Below are positions 54,842-64,000 of a DNA stretch of 64,000 nucleotides, one piece after another. The number at the start of each line of letters is the position of its first letter. The first letter of the stretch is position 1. The position numbers were made by a program, and so were the translations under genes. The notes below the pieces were generated by a model. The model worked only from the letters and a program-made list of their open reading frames with translations, was not told where the DNA came from and did not search any database. This stretch comes from Mastigocoleus testarum BC008. Its GTDB lineage: Bacteria > Cyanobacteriota > Cyanobacteriia > Cyanobacteriales > Nostocaceae. The stretch is from NCBI RefSeq assembly GCF_001456025.1, contig NZ_LMTZ01000013.1, forward strand, positions 1 through 64,000. Direction: 5' to 3'.

Positions 54842-55464
54842 TACACTTCACCGTCAAAAAGACTAATCCAGAACCTTTGCATTCCTGATGTACCAGCACA
54901 AAATAGTAATTGTCCTAACAAATTCATCGCTAGTTCATCTACTTTTTCATCGGAAGTTAATAATGGAAAACCAGCACGCCTGGGATTCATCCGACTTTTA
55001 AAGTGTGCTCTGAATCTTTCCAAATAATTTGAAAGACGCAAATTTTGCTCGAGTGGTATTTGTTTTTCACTCAATTGCTGATATATCATTAATAATTGAC
55101 GAATCACAACAGTCAATCTTCGAGCTAAATAACAAGCAATTACAACTAATGCTTTTGCTTCAGTTGTACTTAGAGGACGGCGAATGTGTGCTCTACGCAT
55201 CGGATTAGTGTTACGCAACCGCCAAAGGTTTACTCTATCTTTAATAATTATTTTTAAGTCTAACTCTTGTGCGAATGCCAAAATAGCTTCGGAACCTCCC
55301 AGCTCCAAAGCTTCGATTGCCAATAAAATTAAGTCGATTTGTACTCTGGTGTTACGGGGACATACCTGCCCTTCAATTACAGGATCTGGCAGATTTTCCA
55401 AAATCATTGGCGTTGATTCGGGTGCTGAATTGTCAAATGGCGTTAAACTCGCGGAAACACTCAT
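54841..55464 (-). CDS. DUF3038 domain-containing protein
   Basis: This 207-residue cyanobacteria-specific protein, helical, has conserved DLILLAIEALELGGSEAIL and WRLRNTNPMRRA segments. It is always or nearly always next to DUF4335 in cyanobacteria, as here, so the pair probably forms one complex. No catalytic motif is apparent. Its stop overlaps the DUF4335 start. Confidence 0.85.
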   Translation of the reverse strand: MSVSASLTPFDNSAPESTPMILENLPDPVIEGQVCPRNTRVQIDLILLAIEALELGGSEAILAFAQELDLKIIIKDRVNLWRLRNTNPMRRAHIRRPLSTTEAKALVVIACYLARRLTVVIRQLLMIYQQLSEKQIPLEQNLRLSNYLERFRAHFKSRMNPRRAGFPLLTSDEKVDELAMNLLGQLLFCAGTSGMQRFWISLFDGEV

Positions 55465-55864
55465 CCTCTAAATACCTTATACGGGTGAAAATAATTTAAT
55501 GACAACTAATTAAAATAGGTAGCTAAACTAGGTTAATTGAATTTAATGCGATTTTATGACTGCATGATATATACATTACTTACCTTTTCAAATTAAAGTT
55601 TTCCGTATACTTACATTTAATTTTTGTTCTTACTATCATCAACCAAGATCAACTAGTACAACTACATCCCTACCTTGGTGTAGATTATAACAATCGTCAA
55701 TAACCACCAAAATCAAATCTAATTTCAAGGGTATGATTCCAAGGGTATGACATTATAGTGTACGATTTTCCAAGCATTTACTTGATAAGAGCAAGCTTCT
55801 CGAGGTAGGGAAGGGTCGCAAACAACAATAGTATTAAAAATTCAACTTTTGTTGACAAAGATTT
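55465..55864. promoter_or_regulatory. Divergent region between the DUF3038 gene and apt
   Basis: 400 bp AT-rich. A direct pair AAGGGTATGA (55728 and 55740) is the only repeat that I see. Promoters for both genes should be here; none could be placed. Confidence 0.4.
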
Positions 55865-56383
55865 ATGGACTTGAAGCCTCTAATTCGTGATATTCCTGAT
55901 TTTCCTAAGCCAGGAATTTTGTTTCGAGACATCACCACGCTATTGCGAGATCCAGAAGGACTACGCCATACGATAGATTTATTAACCCAAAAGTTTACAG
56001 AAGCCAATTTACAACCCGATTATGTGATCGGCATGGAGTCTAGAGGCTTCTTATTTGGTACACCACTAGCTTACAAGCTCGGTGCAGGTTTTATTCCTGT
56101 CCGAAAAAAAGGTAAGTTACCGGCTTCTGTTCATGCAGTGGAATACGAACTAGAGTATGGTACAGACTGCTTAGAAGTTCATCAGGATGCTTTACAACCA
56201 GGAAATAAGATTGCTATTGTAGACGACCTGATTGCCACAGGCGGGACTGCAAGTGCCACTGCTAAGTTAGTTGAAAAAGTTGGCTGTGAGTTACTGGGAT
56301 TTGGCTTTATTATCGAACTGCGCGAGCTACAGGGACGGGACAGATTACCTGATGTCCCAATTGTTACTCTTGTTGAGTATTAA
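55865..56383 (+). CDS. apt: Adenine phosphoribosyltransferase
   Basis: Apt salvages adenine to AMP with PRPP. The 172-residue protein has the start [22 protein letters not shown] typical of the family and the PRPP-binding loop [14 protein letters not shown] near residue 120; the flexible loop is at [10 protein letters not shown]. Length and order are standard. It stands alone. Confidence 0.97.
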   Translation: MDLKPLIRDIPDFPKPGILFRDITTLLRDPEGLRHTIDLLTQKFTEANLQPDYVIGMESRGFLFGTPLAYKLGAGFIPVRKKGKLPASVHAVEYELEYGTDCLEVHQDALQPGNKIAIVDDLIATGGTASATAKLVEKVGCELLGFGFIIELRELQGRDRLPDVPIVTLVEY

Positions 56384-56889
56384 TCTGGGACAATTTATAT
56401 TAAGTTAAGTTAATACTTACACTTTCGTTTAAGTAGCGATCAAGTAAGTATTTATCGATTTTTGATTTTTTTGCTTTCCTTAAACCTCCTATTTAATGGA
56501 GGTCTTATGGAATTTATATAAGTTTGCATTACGAGACAGTTTTATACTTAAAACCATGAAACTAATGATACCTCATTGCTTTTTTTGACGCAGTATGGAA
56601 ATTGGCAAAATTCTGCAAATAAGGAGTTAGAATCCAGAAGACAGAATCCAAAATAATTAGAAAGGATTTTATACTCACATTTTTAACTAGAACATACCTA
56701 AAAAAGTTTTTTAAATACAAATCCTGAAAAGGTTCAGATAAATTTTAATTTTTATTCTTACCTGAATTTTACTCCTAGCTTCTATTCACTTGTCAGAGTG
56801 CGGTCGTCTGTCCTGACTTCTGACTCCTGAGTCCTGACTCCTGACTTCTGGCTCAAAAGGCGCATCAACTGATAACTAGCATCCGTGTT
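56384..56889. other. Gap between apt and the permease gene
   Basis: AT-rich sequence with a hairpin-like CCTCCTATTTAATGGAGG at 56485-56502 and a CTGACTCCTGA array at about 56810-56852. No gene is visible. Confidence 0.5.
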
Positions 56890-57939
56890 ATGAATACAAC
56901 ATCAAGAAGTTACTGGGAAACAAGTTTAGATTGGTTACAAAGACTGGTTACAAGTGATAACTTCCTTTTTGTCCTTAAAAGGATTTTGCAAGCACTGCTA
57001 ACTGTCTTACTTGCTTCTGCATTGTCATTTTTTATTATTAAACTATCTCCGGGAGATTACATCGATACACTACGGCAAAATCCGAAAATTTCTCCAGAAA
57101 GAATTGAAGAACTGAGACGACAATTTGGTTTGGATAAATCAAATATAGAGCAATATCTCTTATGGCTGAGAAATATTGTGACGCGGGGTGATTTCGGTAC
57201 TAGTTTTGTTTATCAGCGCTCTGTTGCTTCATTGATTTGGGAAAGAATACCAGCAACTTTGCTCTTAGCAATTTCTTCTTTGATTGCAACTTGGGCGATC
57301 GCCATTCCTTTAGGTATCATTGCTGCGGTCAATCAAAATCGTTTTGCTGACAGGGTTTTGCAAGTTATTAGCTATATAGGACAAGGTTTTCCCAGTTTTA
57401 TCACAGCTTTGTTATTACTCATATTTGCTCAAATAACTAGCCCAGTATTTCCAGTGGGTGGAATGACGAGTATTAACCACGACGAACTTTCATTTTTTGG
57501 TAAAGCACTAGATATTACTTGGCATATGATTTTGCCAACCGTTGCTTTAAGTATTACTAGTTTTGCCGGTTTGCAGCGGATTGCTCGCGGTCAGCTATTG
57601 GATGTCTTGCGCCAAGATTATATTAGAACTGCCCGTGCTAAGGGGTTACCAGAAAATGTAGTGATTTATGTCCATGCTTTACGTAATGCTATTAACCCCC
57701 TAATCACCTTGCTGGGTTTTGAATTATCTAATTTATTGGCGGGTGCTTTTATTACGGAATTTTTCTTTAACTGGCCGGGTTTAGGTAGACTTACTTTGCA
57801 AGCTGTGAATGCTAAAGATTTATATCTTGTAATGGCTAGTTTGGTGATGAGCGCGATTTTACTGATTATTGGTAATTTAGTTGCGGATTTGTTACTGAAA
57901 TTTGCCGATCCCCGCATTCGTTTAGAGAATTTGAATTAG
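56890..57939 (+). CDS. ABC transporter permease, DppB/OppB family
   Basis: This 349-residue integral membrane protein has an N-terminal TM segment with the family signature LKRILQALLTVLLASALSF, five further TM segments and a cytoplasmic EAA loop (ARAKGLPENVVIYVHALRNA) that contacts the ATPase. The family imports peptides, nickel or glutathione. The second permease, ATPases and binding protein are not in this window; in cyanobacteria the parts are often scattered. The protein probably works with components encoded elsewhere. Confidence 0.92.
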   Translation: MNTTSRSYWETSLDWLQRLVTSDNFLFVLKRILQALLTVLLASALSFFIIKLSPGDYIDTLRQNPKISPERIEELRRQFGLDKSNIEQYLLWLRNIVTRGDFGTSFVYQRSVASLIWERIPATLLLAISSLIATWAIAIPLGIIAAVNQNRFADRVLQVISYIGQGFPSFITALLLLIFAQITSPVFPVGGMTSINHDELSFFGKALDITWHMILPTVALSITSFAGLQRIARGQLLDVLRQDYIRTARAKGLPENVVIYVHALRNAINPLITLLGFELSNLLAGAFITEFFFNWPGLGRLTLQAVNAKDLYLVMASLVMSAILLIIGNLVADLLLKFADPRIRLENLN

Positions 57940-58011
57940 AAGGGAACGGGGAATAGGGAACAGGGAACAGCCAAGAAAATCTATTTGCTATTTCCTGTTT
58001 GCTTCTTGTAC

Positions 58012-60156
58012 TTAACTATTCTTTTTTTTACGCCACATCGCCCGCACCAAATTAATTTCATCAAAGCTATAATCATCGCCCAAATATTCTTTAACTGGTG
58101 TTAGGGCTACATTTCCTAAAGTTTCTAATACCTGTTGAATTTTTTCCTGTTTTTCTACTGGAACTAATAAATTTATATCTACTGGTTGATGTTTTTCTAT
58201 TAAGTCGGAAAGGTGACCGATAACTGTTCTTGCTTTTAGATTGCGTTGTTGAGCAATTTCTTTAATACTTAATCCTTGTTTATGTAATTCTAAAGTTTGT
58301 AATTCAGTGTATGTTGCTGTGGCTTGCAAGGAAATAGAATCATTTTCCGGTAAATTATTTTCTTGGCAATAAGCACGAATTTCTGCCAGAAATTTATCGC
58401 CATACTGTGCTAATTTATGGGTACCAACTCCAGAAAGTTTGCTAAATTCTTGCTTATTTCTCGGTTTAACTTGCGCCATTAATCTCAAGGTAGAGTCGCC
58501 AAAAATGGCATAAGGTGGGACACCAATTACATCTGCTAGTTGTTTGCGCAATTCTCGTAATCTTTGCCATAACATCTCAGCTTCTATAGCTTTAGGACTC
58601 TCTGTTTTCCAAGTTGCTATTTGCTGTGGACTTACAGCGATGGAAACTGGACGCTGTCGCCGCATAACTTCCCAACTATGGGCATTCAGTTTTAAAACGC
58701 CGTAACCGTCCGCACTTTGGGTGAGTAAACCTTGATGTAGTAAAGAACGCCCCAACATGCGCCACTCATCAACAGTTTTATCTTTACCTATTCCATAAGT
58801 AGAAAGCTTTTCATGTCCTCTTTGGATAATTTTTTGGTTCTTCGACCCCCGCAAAACATCAATGATGTAAGCCATGCCAAATCTTTCTTTGCAGCGCGCC
58901 ACACAGGATAAAAACTTCATGGCTTCAATTGTCCAATCTTCAACTGGTTTGGGATGGCGACAATTGTCACAATTACCACAATTTCCGGCAAACTGTTCGC
59001 CGAAATAACCGAGTAAAATTGTCCGGCGACAGTCAGTACCTTCGGCATAGTCAATCATTTGTCGCAGTTGATGTTTAGCAATTAATTGTTCTTGGGGATC
59101 GGTTTTTTGATTGATGCTCCATTCAATAGTTTTCAGATCGCCGTAGCCGTAAAAAACGGTACAGCGGCATGGCTCTCCATCTCTACCAGCCCTTCCCGAT
59201 TCTTGGTAATAACTTTCAATATTCCGGGAAATATCATAGTGAACTACAAATCGCACATCTGGCTTATTAATTCCCATGCCAAAAGCAATTGTTGCGATCA
59301 TTACCCGAGCATCATCGCGAATAAATTTGGTTTGGTTTTCGCTACGTTCTGTATCACTTAAACCAGCGTGGTAGGGAAGGGCAGAAATTTTGTCATGCTG
59401 TAGTTTAAATGCCAGTTCTTCTACCTTTTTGCGGGTTAAACAATAAACTATTCCCGAACCTTCAGTTTTTCGAATAATTTCTAATAGCTCAGTGTAAACA
59501 TATTTCTTTTTGGGGCGAATTTCGTAGTAAATATTTTGGCGGTTAAAACTGGCTATATGAACGTTTGGTTGTTTGAGTTGGAGCTGAGTAATAATATCGC
59601 TTCGGACGCGATCAGTAGCTGTGGCAGTAAGTGCTAATGTGGGAACTCCGGGATAACGTTGTCTTAAGGTACTTAACTGGCGATATTCAGGACGAAAGTC
59701 GTGTCCCCACTCAGAAACGCAATGGGCTTCATCAATGGCAAATGTGGAAATTCCTATTTGATGATTTACTAAATCCAGAAAAGGAAGAAATCTTTCGCTG
59801 AGCAATCTTTCTGGAGAGACATAAAGTAATTTTACTTTGCCACCGAGGATATATTGTTCCCGCGATCGCACTTTATAGGAATTAAGACTACTGTTGAGAA
59901 ATGTTGCCGAAATTCCATTTTTCCGTAGTGTTTCCACCTGATCTTGCATTAAAGCTATTAAAGGTGATACCACCACCGTTAAACCTTTTTTGAGTAGTGC
60001 TGGTAACTGAAAGCACAAAGACTTACCCCCACCTGTAGGCATCACAATTAGTAGATCTCGGTTTTGTAGCGCCTGAGTAATAATGTCACGCTGTCCGAGA
60101 CGAAAACTATCGTAACCAAAGTGATGTTTTAGTGCTTGTTCGAGATGAGGATACAT
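58012..60156 (-). CDS. recQ: ATP-dependent DNA helicase RecQ
   Basis: RecQ unwinds DNA 3' to 5' in recombinational repair and fork restart. The 714-residue protein has Walker A MPTGGGKS (residues 39-46), the DEAH box AIDEAHCVSEWGHDFR, motif VI ESGRAGRDG, and the RecQ zinc cluster CRRTILLGYFG...CGNCDNC near residues 377-398. An RQC wing, then HRDC (KPRNKQEFSKLSGVGTHKLA) follow; the C-terminus has an extra helix-turn-helix LSIKEIAQQRNLKARTV seen in a subset of RecQ. The ATG is directly preceded by a heptamer repeat array. Confidence 0.96.
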   Translation of the reverse strand: MYPHLEQALKHHFGYDSFRLGQRDIITQALQNRDLLIVMPTGGGKSLCFQLPALLKKGLTVVVSPLIALMQDQVETLRKNGISATFLNSSLNSYKVRSREQYILGGKVKLLYVSPERLLSERFLPFLDLVNHQIGISTFAIDEAHCVSEWGHDFRPEYRQLSTLRQRYPGVPTLALTATATDRVRSDIITQLQLKQPNVHIASFNRQNIYYEIRPKKKYVYTELLEIIRKTEGSGIVYCLTRKKVEELAFKLQHDKISALPYHAGLSDTERSENQTKFIRDDARVMIATIAFGMGINKPDVRFVVHYDISRNIESYYQESGRAGRDGEPCRCTVFYGYGDLKTIEWSINQKTDPQEQLIAKHQLRQMIDYAEGTDCRRTILLGYFGEQFAGNCGNCDNCRHPKPVEDWTIEAMKFLSCVARCKERFGMAYIIDVLRGSKNQKIIQRGHEKLSTYGIGKDKTVDEWRMLGRSLLHQGLLTQSADGYGVLKLNAHSWEVMRRQRPVSIAVSPQQIATWKTESPKAIEAEMLWQRLRELRKQLADVIGVPPYAIFGDSTLRLMAQVKPRNKQEFSKLSGVGTHKLAQYGDKFLAEIRAYCQENNLPENDSISLQATATYTELQTLELHKQGLSIKEIAQQRNLKARTVIGHLSDLIEKHQPVDINLLVPVEKQEKIQQVLETLGNVALTPVKEYLGDDYSFDEINLVRAMWRKKKNS

Positions 60157-60656
60157 GTTATCAGCTACCAGTTATCAGTTGCCAGTGACCAGTTAATGCG
60201 CTGTCGCGCACGCTATAGCTATAGCTGCGCTACCTGCGGATCCGCTACCTACGGATCCGCTAACAGTTTATGGCTAACGCCACGCCCTTACGGGCTACAG
60301 TGACCAGTTATCAGTTACCAATTATTGTTGGTTAAATTGTTTTGTCTTTATATTTTTTATGAGGTAAAAATGATTTGTGTCCAATTAAACTCAAAAATCT
60401 TGCTGTCTGAGCATTTTATCCAAAAATATTAACACTTCTTCCCATAGAGATACACCTGATAGAGATACACCTGAGAGTATGGGTGTGATACGCTGATTTT
60501 GCTCAGTGCGTTCAGAACTTTTTCCCAGTACTATGCAGAACTTACCAGAACGACTTAACGCATACCACTACAATTGATGTTATTTAGCAAACAAGAGAAA
60601 ATAATTCACTTTCCCTTTCCCCCTTTCTTATCCCTGCTCTATTTAAATAATTTAAT
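60157..60656. repeat. Repeat cluster upstream of recQ with a nested GC-rich insert
   Basis: CAGTTATCAGTTGCCAGTGACC arrays lie at 60158-60196 and again at 60298-60325. Between them is about 100 bp of GC-rich palindromic sequence (ctacctgcggatccg twice). CAGTGACCAGTTA (13 bp) is present at both borders, 60183-60195 and 60298-60310. The remaining 330 bp contains no gene; a short duplication GATAGAGATACACCTGA lies at about 60450-60475. Confidence 0.75.
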
Positions 60657-61826
60657 ATGCGAACAATTGCGGAAATAAATGACAAAATCAACCGCAAAAA
60701 AGCGGTAGTCCTCACCGCACAAGAATTAAAAGCAAAAGTTGCAGAAGAAGGTGTTACATCTGTAGCCAAAGAAGTCGATGTAGTAACCACTGGAACTTTT
60801 GAACCAATGGAATCTAGTGGAGCTGTGATTAATTTGGGTCATACCGATCCACCAATTAAAATTCGTCGCTGCTGGTTAGATGGAGTACCAGCATATTCTG
60901 GCTTTGGGGCAGTAGATTTATATTTGGGTGCTAGTTGTCCCGTAGAACAAAAAGAAGGGGAAGAACTCAAAGAACGTGGTGGCGGTCATGTTATAGAAGA
61001 TTTGATCGCAGGTAAGCTCGTACAAGTACGCGCTCAAGGACAAGTAACAGACTGTTATCCACGGGGAACTTTTGAGGCTGCAATTACCCGCGAAACAATC
61101 AATCAGTTTTATTTATTTAATCCCCGGAATATTTATCAAAATTTTATAGTTGGAGTCAATGGTGGAGAACGCATGCTGCATACCTACCTCGGGCCTTTAC
61201 ATCCGCGTTTGGGTAATGCAGTCTATTCTAATGCTGGTGCCATCTCTCCTCTACTCAATGACCCAGATTTACAGCTTGTTGGTATCGGTACACGAATTTT
61301 TCTTGGTGGTGGTGTAGGTTATGTCACCTGGGAAGGTACTCAACACTTTCCATTACAAAAACGTTTACCCAATCGAACGCCTGTAGGACCAGCAGCGACC
61401 TTAGCTTTAATCGGTGATGCGAAACAAATGGATTCGCGCTGGGTTAGGGGCTGTTACTTCAAAAATTATGGTCCTTCTTTGATGTTGGGTGTGGGAGTGC
61501 CCCTACCAATACTAAACGAAGAAGTGGTTGTTAGATGTGCTGTCGAAGACAAAGACTTAGTCGCACCAATTGTTGATTTTTCCATCCCTCGCAGGGTACG
61601 TCCCACCTTTGGCTTGGTAAGTTACGCTCAACTTAAATCAGGACGGATCGTTATTGAAGGTAGAACGGTGCGCGTAGCTCCTTTAGTAAGCTTATATCTA
61701 TCAATTCAAGTTGCCCAAGAGTTAAAACAATGGATCGAGGCTGGTAACTTCAATCTTACAGAACCGGTTTGTCAAATTCCTACAGAGCGAACTTTTTTGC
61801 CCCAAAATCGTTGGACAGAATTTTGA
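60657..61826 (+). CDS. Homocysteine biosynthesis (HcyBio/DUF39) family protein
   Basis: In methanogens and sulfate reducers this family converts aspartate semialdehyde to homocysteine with sulfide. The 389-residue sequence starts RTIAEINDKINRKKAVVLTAQEL and has TTGTFEPMESSGAVINLGH, the cysteine in GASCPVEQK, and GIGTRIFLGGGVGYVTWEGTQH. Archaeal members usually have a partner or fused ferredoxin/NIL domain; this one ends before such domains and no NIL-ferredoxin gene is adjacent. In cyanobacteria its role is unproven. It stands alone. Confidence 0.85.
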   Translation: MRTIAEINDKINRKKAVVLTAQELKAKVAEEGVTSVAKEVDVVTTGTFEPMESSGAVINLGHTDPPIKIRRCWLDGVPAYSGFGAVDLYLGASCPVEQKEGEELKERGGGHVIEDLIAGKLVQVRAQGQVTDCYPRGTFEAAITRETINQFYLFNPRNIYQNFIVGVNGGERMLHTYLGPLHPRLGNAVYSNAGAISPLLNDPDLQLVGIGTRIFLGGGVGYVTWEGTQHFPLQKRLPNRTPVGPAATLALIGDAKQMDSRWVRGCYFKNYGPSLMLGVGVPLPILNEEVVVRCAVEDKDLVAPIVDFSIPRRVRPTFGLVSYAQLKSGRIVIEGRTVRVAPLVSLYLSIQVAQELKQWIEAGNFNLTEPVCQIPTERTFLPQNRWTEF

Positions 61827-62216
61827 ATTAGAACCAATAACTTGTTAGCTATCGTGGGCGTATAGCACTATTTTGGTACAGTCTGCCCCCAGAAAAAAGG
61901 TAATTTGGAATTAATAAAGCAATTCAGTAATTAATTTAGATTGGTAATTAATTTAGAAGCAAATTCTCCACTTTTAGTAGTTTTAAGCACCTACGGTGTG
62001 GCTGCGACGGAACGCCCTGAGAGTGGGCGTGCCGTATAATTTATTTATTGATGAAATAAAAAAATACGCAGCATCATCATTACAATCCCCTGGATTCATC
62101 GCACCGGGTTATTACGATATACCACAAGGGGCACGCTATGCTATGACCAATTAGCGATCACCTCAGTCTTTAGCAAAGTATACCGTAGGTACTGTTTGGC
62201 TTTAGCCATGTTTTAA
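61827..62216. other. Gap with palindromic GC-rich module
   Basis: TTAATTTAGA units (about 61915-61955) are followed by ACGGTGTGGCTGCGACGG / GAGTGGGCGTGCCGT (61990-62035). No gene is visible. Confidence 0.5.
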
Positions 62217-63236
62217 CTACTCCTGTTGAGGTTTTTGGCGTTTTACTGGCTTTGGAGTAGGTCTATTTTCTGCAGCAGGTGCAGCAGGTCTTGATGATGG
62301 TCTTGGACTATCACTTCTCTTGACAGGACGAGTTTTTTCCCCATCTTGTCTGCGGAATGGTTTTTTCCCTCGGTCAAAGCGCTTTTTCTTAAACTTATTG
62401 TTGAACGGATTGCGTTTTTTCGGTAAATCGGCAATTAGTTCAGCTTTACCGATTGTTAAGTTATCGGCTTGGCGCTCTACTTCAAAATCCCAGAATTTAC
62501 CAACTGCTTTGGTATCCAGTTTGCCCTTCAGTTTAACCTTGAAATACTTGGGTTTATCAGATGCTTTCCGAGGAGCTTGTTTAATTTTTACAACCAGGCT
62601 TTCATCGCCATAGGATTGGTAAACAACTTCACCTCGAATGGAGAAACCACCATCGGCAACTTCTGATGAAGGAATAAAGTTATCTGTTGCTTTTTTATCA
62701 GTTTCTGAAGAAGATGGATCTTCTTCCATTTCTTCTTGTGGTGAAGCTTCAGATTCTTCAAGCGCATCTGGGGATTTTTTCGCCAGATTTTCTGGCTCCC
62801 AAACACCAACTATTTGGACGTGTAACTGGTCATTTTCTTGTCTGGTTCGGGGATAAACTACCCATAAGTGCTCTTGCTCTAGAGAAAGGTGGTTTTTTAC
62901 CAAACTCATAATTCGACCGAGAAGGACAGCGTTTAATTCTGTACCATCTGCGGTCAGCAGTAAGCCTTGGGTAAATTGTTCGCTGCTAGCTTGATAACGC
63001 CCTCTAACTAATCCAATGGCTCGGTATTGCATCGGTTCGCTAGGGGGTGGAATTGGTTGCTGACGACTATCATTACTTTTATTTTCGTCAGCATCGGTAT
63101 GGCTAGCCTGTGAATTGTCAACTTCAGCTGCGGGAGCATCCGTATGCTCAAGCGCCGGTTTAACAATATTATTTTCTGCCTGATCGGGGGCAGTGGAATT
63201 GGAAGATTCAGGTGACGGCATCAGGTCGGAATTCAT
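62217..63236 (-). CDS. Hypothetical protein with low-complexity ends and a conserved core
   Basis: From the ATG at 63236, which has AAGGAG six bases upstream, the protein has 339 residues. An N-terminal Ser/Ala/Asp-rich region (1-70) is followed by a core of about 120 residues (YRAIGLVRGRYQASSEQFTQGLL, HLWVVYPRTRQENDQLHVQIVGVWEP), an acidic linker and a second strand-rich part (FSIRGEVVYQSYGDESLVVKIKQ). The C-terminal 70 residues are very basic (KKRFDRGKKPFRRQ) and Pro-rich at the end. This layout suggests nucleic-acid binding, but I recognise no named domain. Similar proteins appear to be conserved in cyanobacteria. Confidence 0.7.
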   Translation of the reverse strand: MNSDLMPSPESSNSTAPDQAENNIVKPALEHTDAPAAEVDNSQASHTDADENKSNDSRQQPIPPPSEPMQYRAIGLVRGRYQASSEQFTQGLLLTADGTELNAVLLGRIMSLVKNHLSLEQEHLWVVYPRTRQENDQLHVQIVGVWEPENLAKKSPDALEESEASPQEEMEEDPSSSETDKKATDNFIPSSEVADGGFSIRGEVVYQSYGDESLVVKIKQAPRKASDKPKYFKVKLKGKLDTKAVGKFWDFEVERQADNLTIGKAELIADLPKKRNPFNNKFKKKRFDRGKKPFRRQDGEKTRPVKRSDSPRPSSRPAAPAAENRPTPKPVKRQKPQQE

Positions 63237-63612
63237 AAAAACTCCTTGCGGCGGAGACACATCCCGTAATGGGACTTAATAATATTGCGGTTCTCAAAAG
63301 CTTTTGTGCGGCAGATCGAAGTAGATAAATTCAATTTGCCACCCAATCGCACAGTGTGTGATACTAAAAACGCATTTGGAATGCATACACACACTAAATG
63401 TGTAATTTAGCGCCTTTATACTAGTTTCGGAAGCATACCATAGCTACAAATCCAACAATTTATCCTAAAATCATTGCTAGACTTGGCTGTTCAAATGCCT
63501 GTTTGTTATAAAGTTCACAAGCAATTCATGGTATTCCGCAAAGTTTGTAAATTTTTTGGTTTTTTCAATTTTTACAGTCCATAATTTGTAAATTAGAGTA
63601 AAGGAAAGTTTT
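63237..63612. promoter_or_regulatory. Divergent region before the TPR gene
   Basis: 376 bp between two divergent genes. A direct pair GTGTGTGATACTAA/ACACACTAAATGTGTAA at about 63354-63402 is notable. Promoters not assigned. Confidence 0.4.
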
Positions 63613-64000
63613 GTGTCTCAAGCACGCAATCGCTGGATGGTGTTTTTGGTTTTAGGTTTGGCTGGTGTGGGTTTGCTTGGAGCTTCAGTTGCTCCCCTTA
63701 TCGCTGCTTTTAACAACGAGCAATCCTCAAACGAAGAAACTGCTACTGTAAGAAACACACTTAAAACAAGTTCGCCTGCAGCAGCACAAATCTCCAAACT
63801 CACGAAAGACGTACAGTTTTATCAACGTTTGTCTCAGGAGGAGCCAGAAAATACAGCTGCTCTCAAGCGCCTCATCGAAGCAAGGCTACAGCTATTAAGT
63901 CTAAAACAAGGTGACATAAAAGCGGTAATTGAAGATTTAGAAAAGTTAGTAAAAAAAGCTCCCGAACGAGCAGAATATGCTGTATTGCTCGGTCAAGCTA
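63613..64000 (+). CDS. TPR-type membrane-anchored protein, 5' part
   Basis: A GTG start at 63613, preceded by AAGGAAAG, opens a frame that runs off the window edge (129 codons seen). It begins VSQARNRWMVFLVLGLAGVG with one N-terminal membrane segment (residues about 9-32), then a Ser/Thr-rich linker, and from about residue 75 helical TPR-like units (EEPENTAALKRLIEARLQLLSLKQGD, then KKAPERAEYAVLLGQA). The first frame ATG is inside the TM segment, which supports GTG as the start. It is an inner-membrane protein with the TPR part outside the membrane lipid; the function is unknown. Confidence 0.75.
   Translation, partial: MSQARNRWMVFLVLGLAGVGLLGASVAPLIAAFNNEQSSNEETATVRNTLKTSSPAAAQISKLTKDVQFYQRLSQEEPENTAALKRLIEARLQLLSLKQGDIKAVIEDLEKLVKKAPERAEYAVLLGQA

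Overview
The window is a stretch of cyanobacterial chromosome, most likely from a filamentous nostocalean relative. The evidence is frequent HIP1 octamers (GCGATCGC, about one per 3-4 kb), cyanobacteria-restricted families (DUF3038/DUF4335 pair, OpcA, FMN flavoprotein of the Npun_F5749 type, small RRM protein), an AT-rich background, and the short tandem and palindromic repeats typical of large nostocalean genomes between genes. No tRNA, rRNA, CRISPR array or transposase gene is visible.

Layout. 0-11 kb: a cut-off Ser/Thr kinase, a PlsC-like acyltransferase, proS, a DUF2993 protein, a GerMN protein, an ArsR regulator, the efp and accB genes, and an unusual membrane protein that joins a cyclic-nucleotide domain, a degenerate sigma54-activator-like AAA domain and a polyferredoxin. 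11-22 kb: a DegT-type aminotransferase, a large zinc metalloprotease, a pentapeptide-repeat protein, two oxidoreductases, a SemiSWEET and a B12-binding radical SAM protein. 22.4-24.9 kb: a gamma-glutamyltransferase remnant split by a 1.9-kb insert that carries one histidine kinase and is flanked by a 12-bp direct repeat. 25-35 kb: methyltransferase, small Cys protein, SRPBCC protein, alpha/beta hydrolase, infC, a transporter-HEAT fusion, a CNB protein and a GFA-type enzyme. 35.6-36.8 kb: a three-gene cassette ending in an HNH nuclease. 36.9-46 kb: a CsgG-like lipoprotein-type protein, cobyrinate diamide synthase with intergenic-type repeats inside its reading frame, and the oxidative pentose phosphate cluster fbp-zwf-opcA (tal is absent). 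46.7-53 kb: an RRM protein, a small cyanobacterial protein, and nrdJ, the B12-dependent ribonucleotide reductase, interrupted exactly in its NPCGE active-site motif by a group I intron with its own homing endonuclease. 53-64 kb: DUF4335/DUF3038 pair, apt, an oligopeptide-type permease, recQ, a homocysteine-biosynthesis-type protein, a charged hypothetical protein and the start of a TPR protein.

Functional links. Cobalamin recurs: the window encodes a cobalamin synthesis enzyme (cobyrinate diamide synthase), a B12-binding radical SAM enzyme and the B12-dependent reductase NrdJ. fbp, zwf and opcA together supply the NADPH-producing oxidative pentose phosphate route. efp and accB lie in series on the same strand.

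Best candidates for something new: the kinase-bearing insert in the gamma-glutamyltransferase gene with perfect repair of the frame on virtual excision; the nrdJ intron, for which P1 and P10 pairings can be read directly, and its mosaic PD-(D/E)XK/NUMOD3 endonuclease; the CNB-AAA-polyferredoxin fusion in a lineage without sigma54; the HNH cassette, in which two adjacent genes share a duplicated segment; and the two repeat intrusions tolerated inside cobyrinate synthase.
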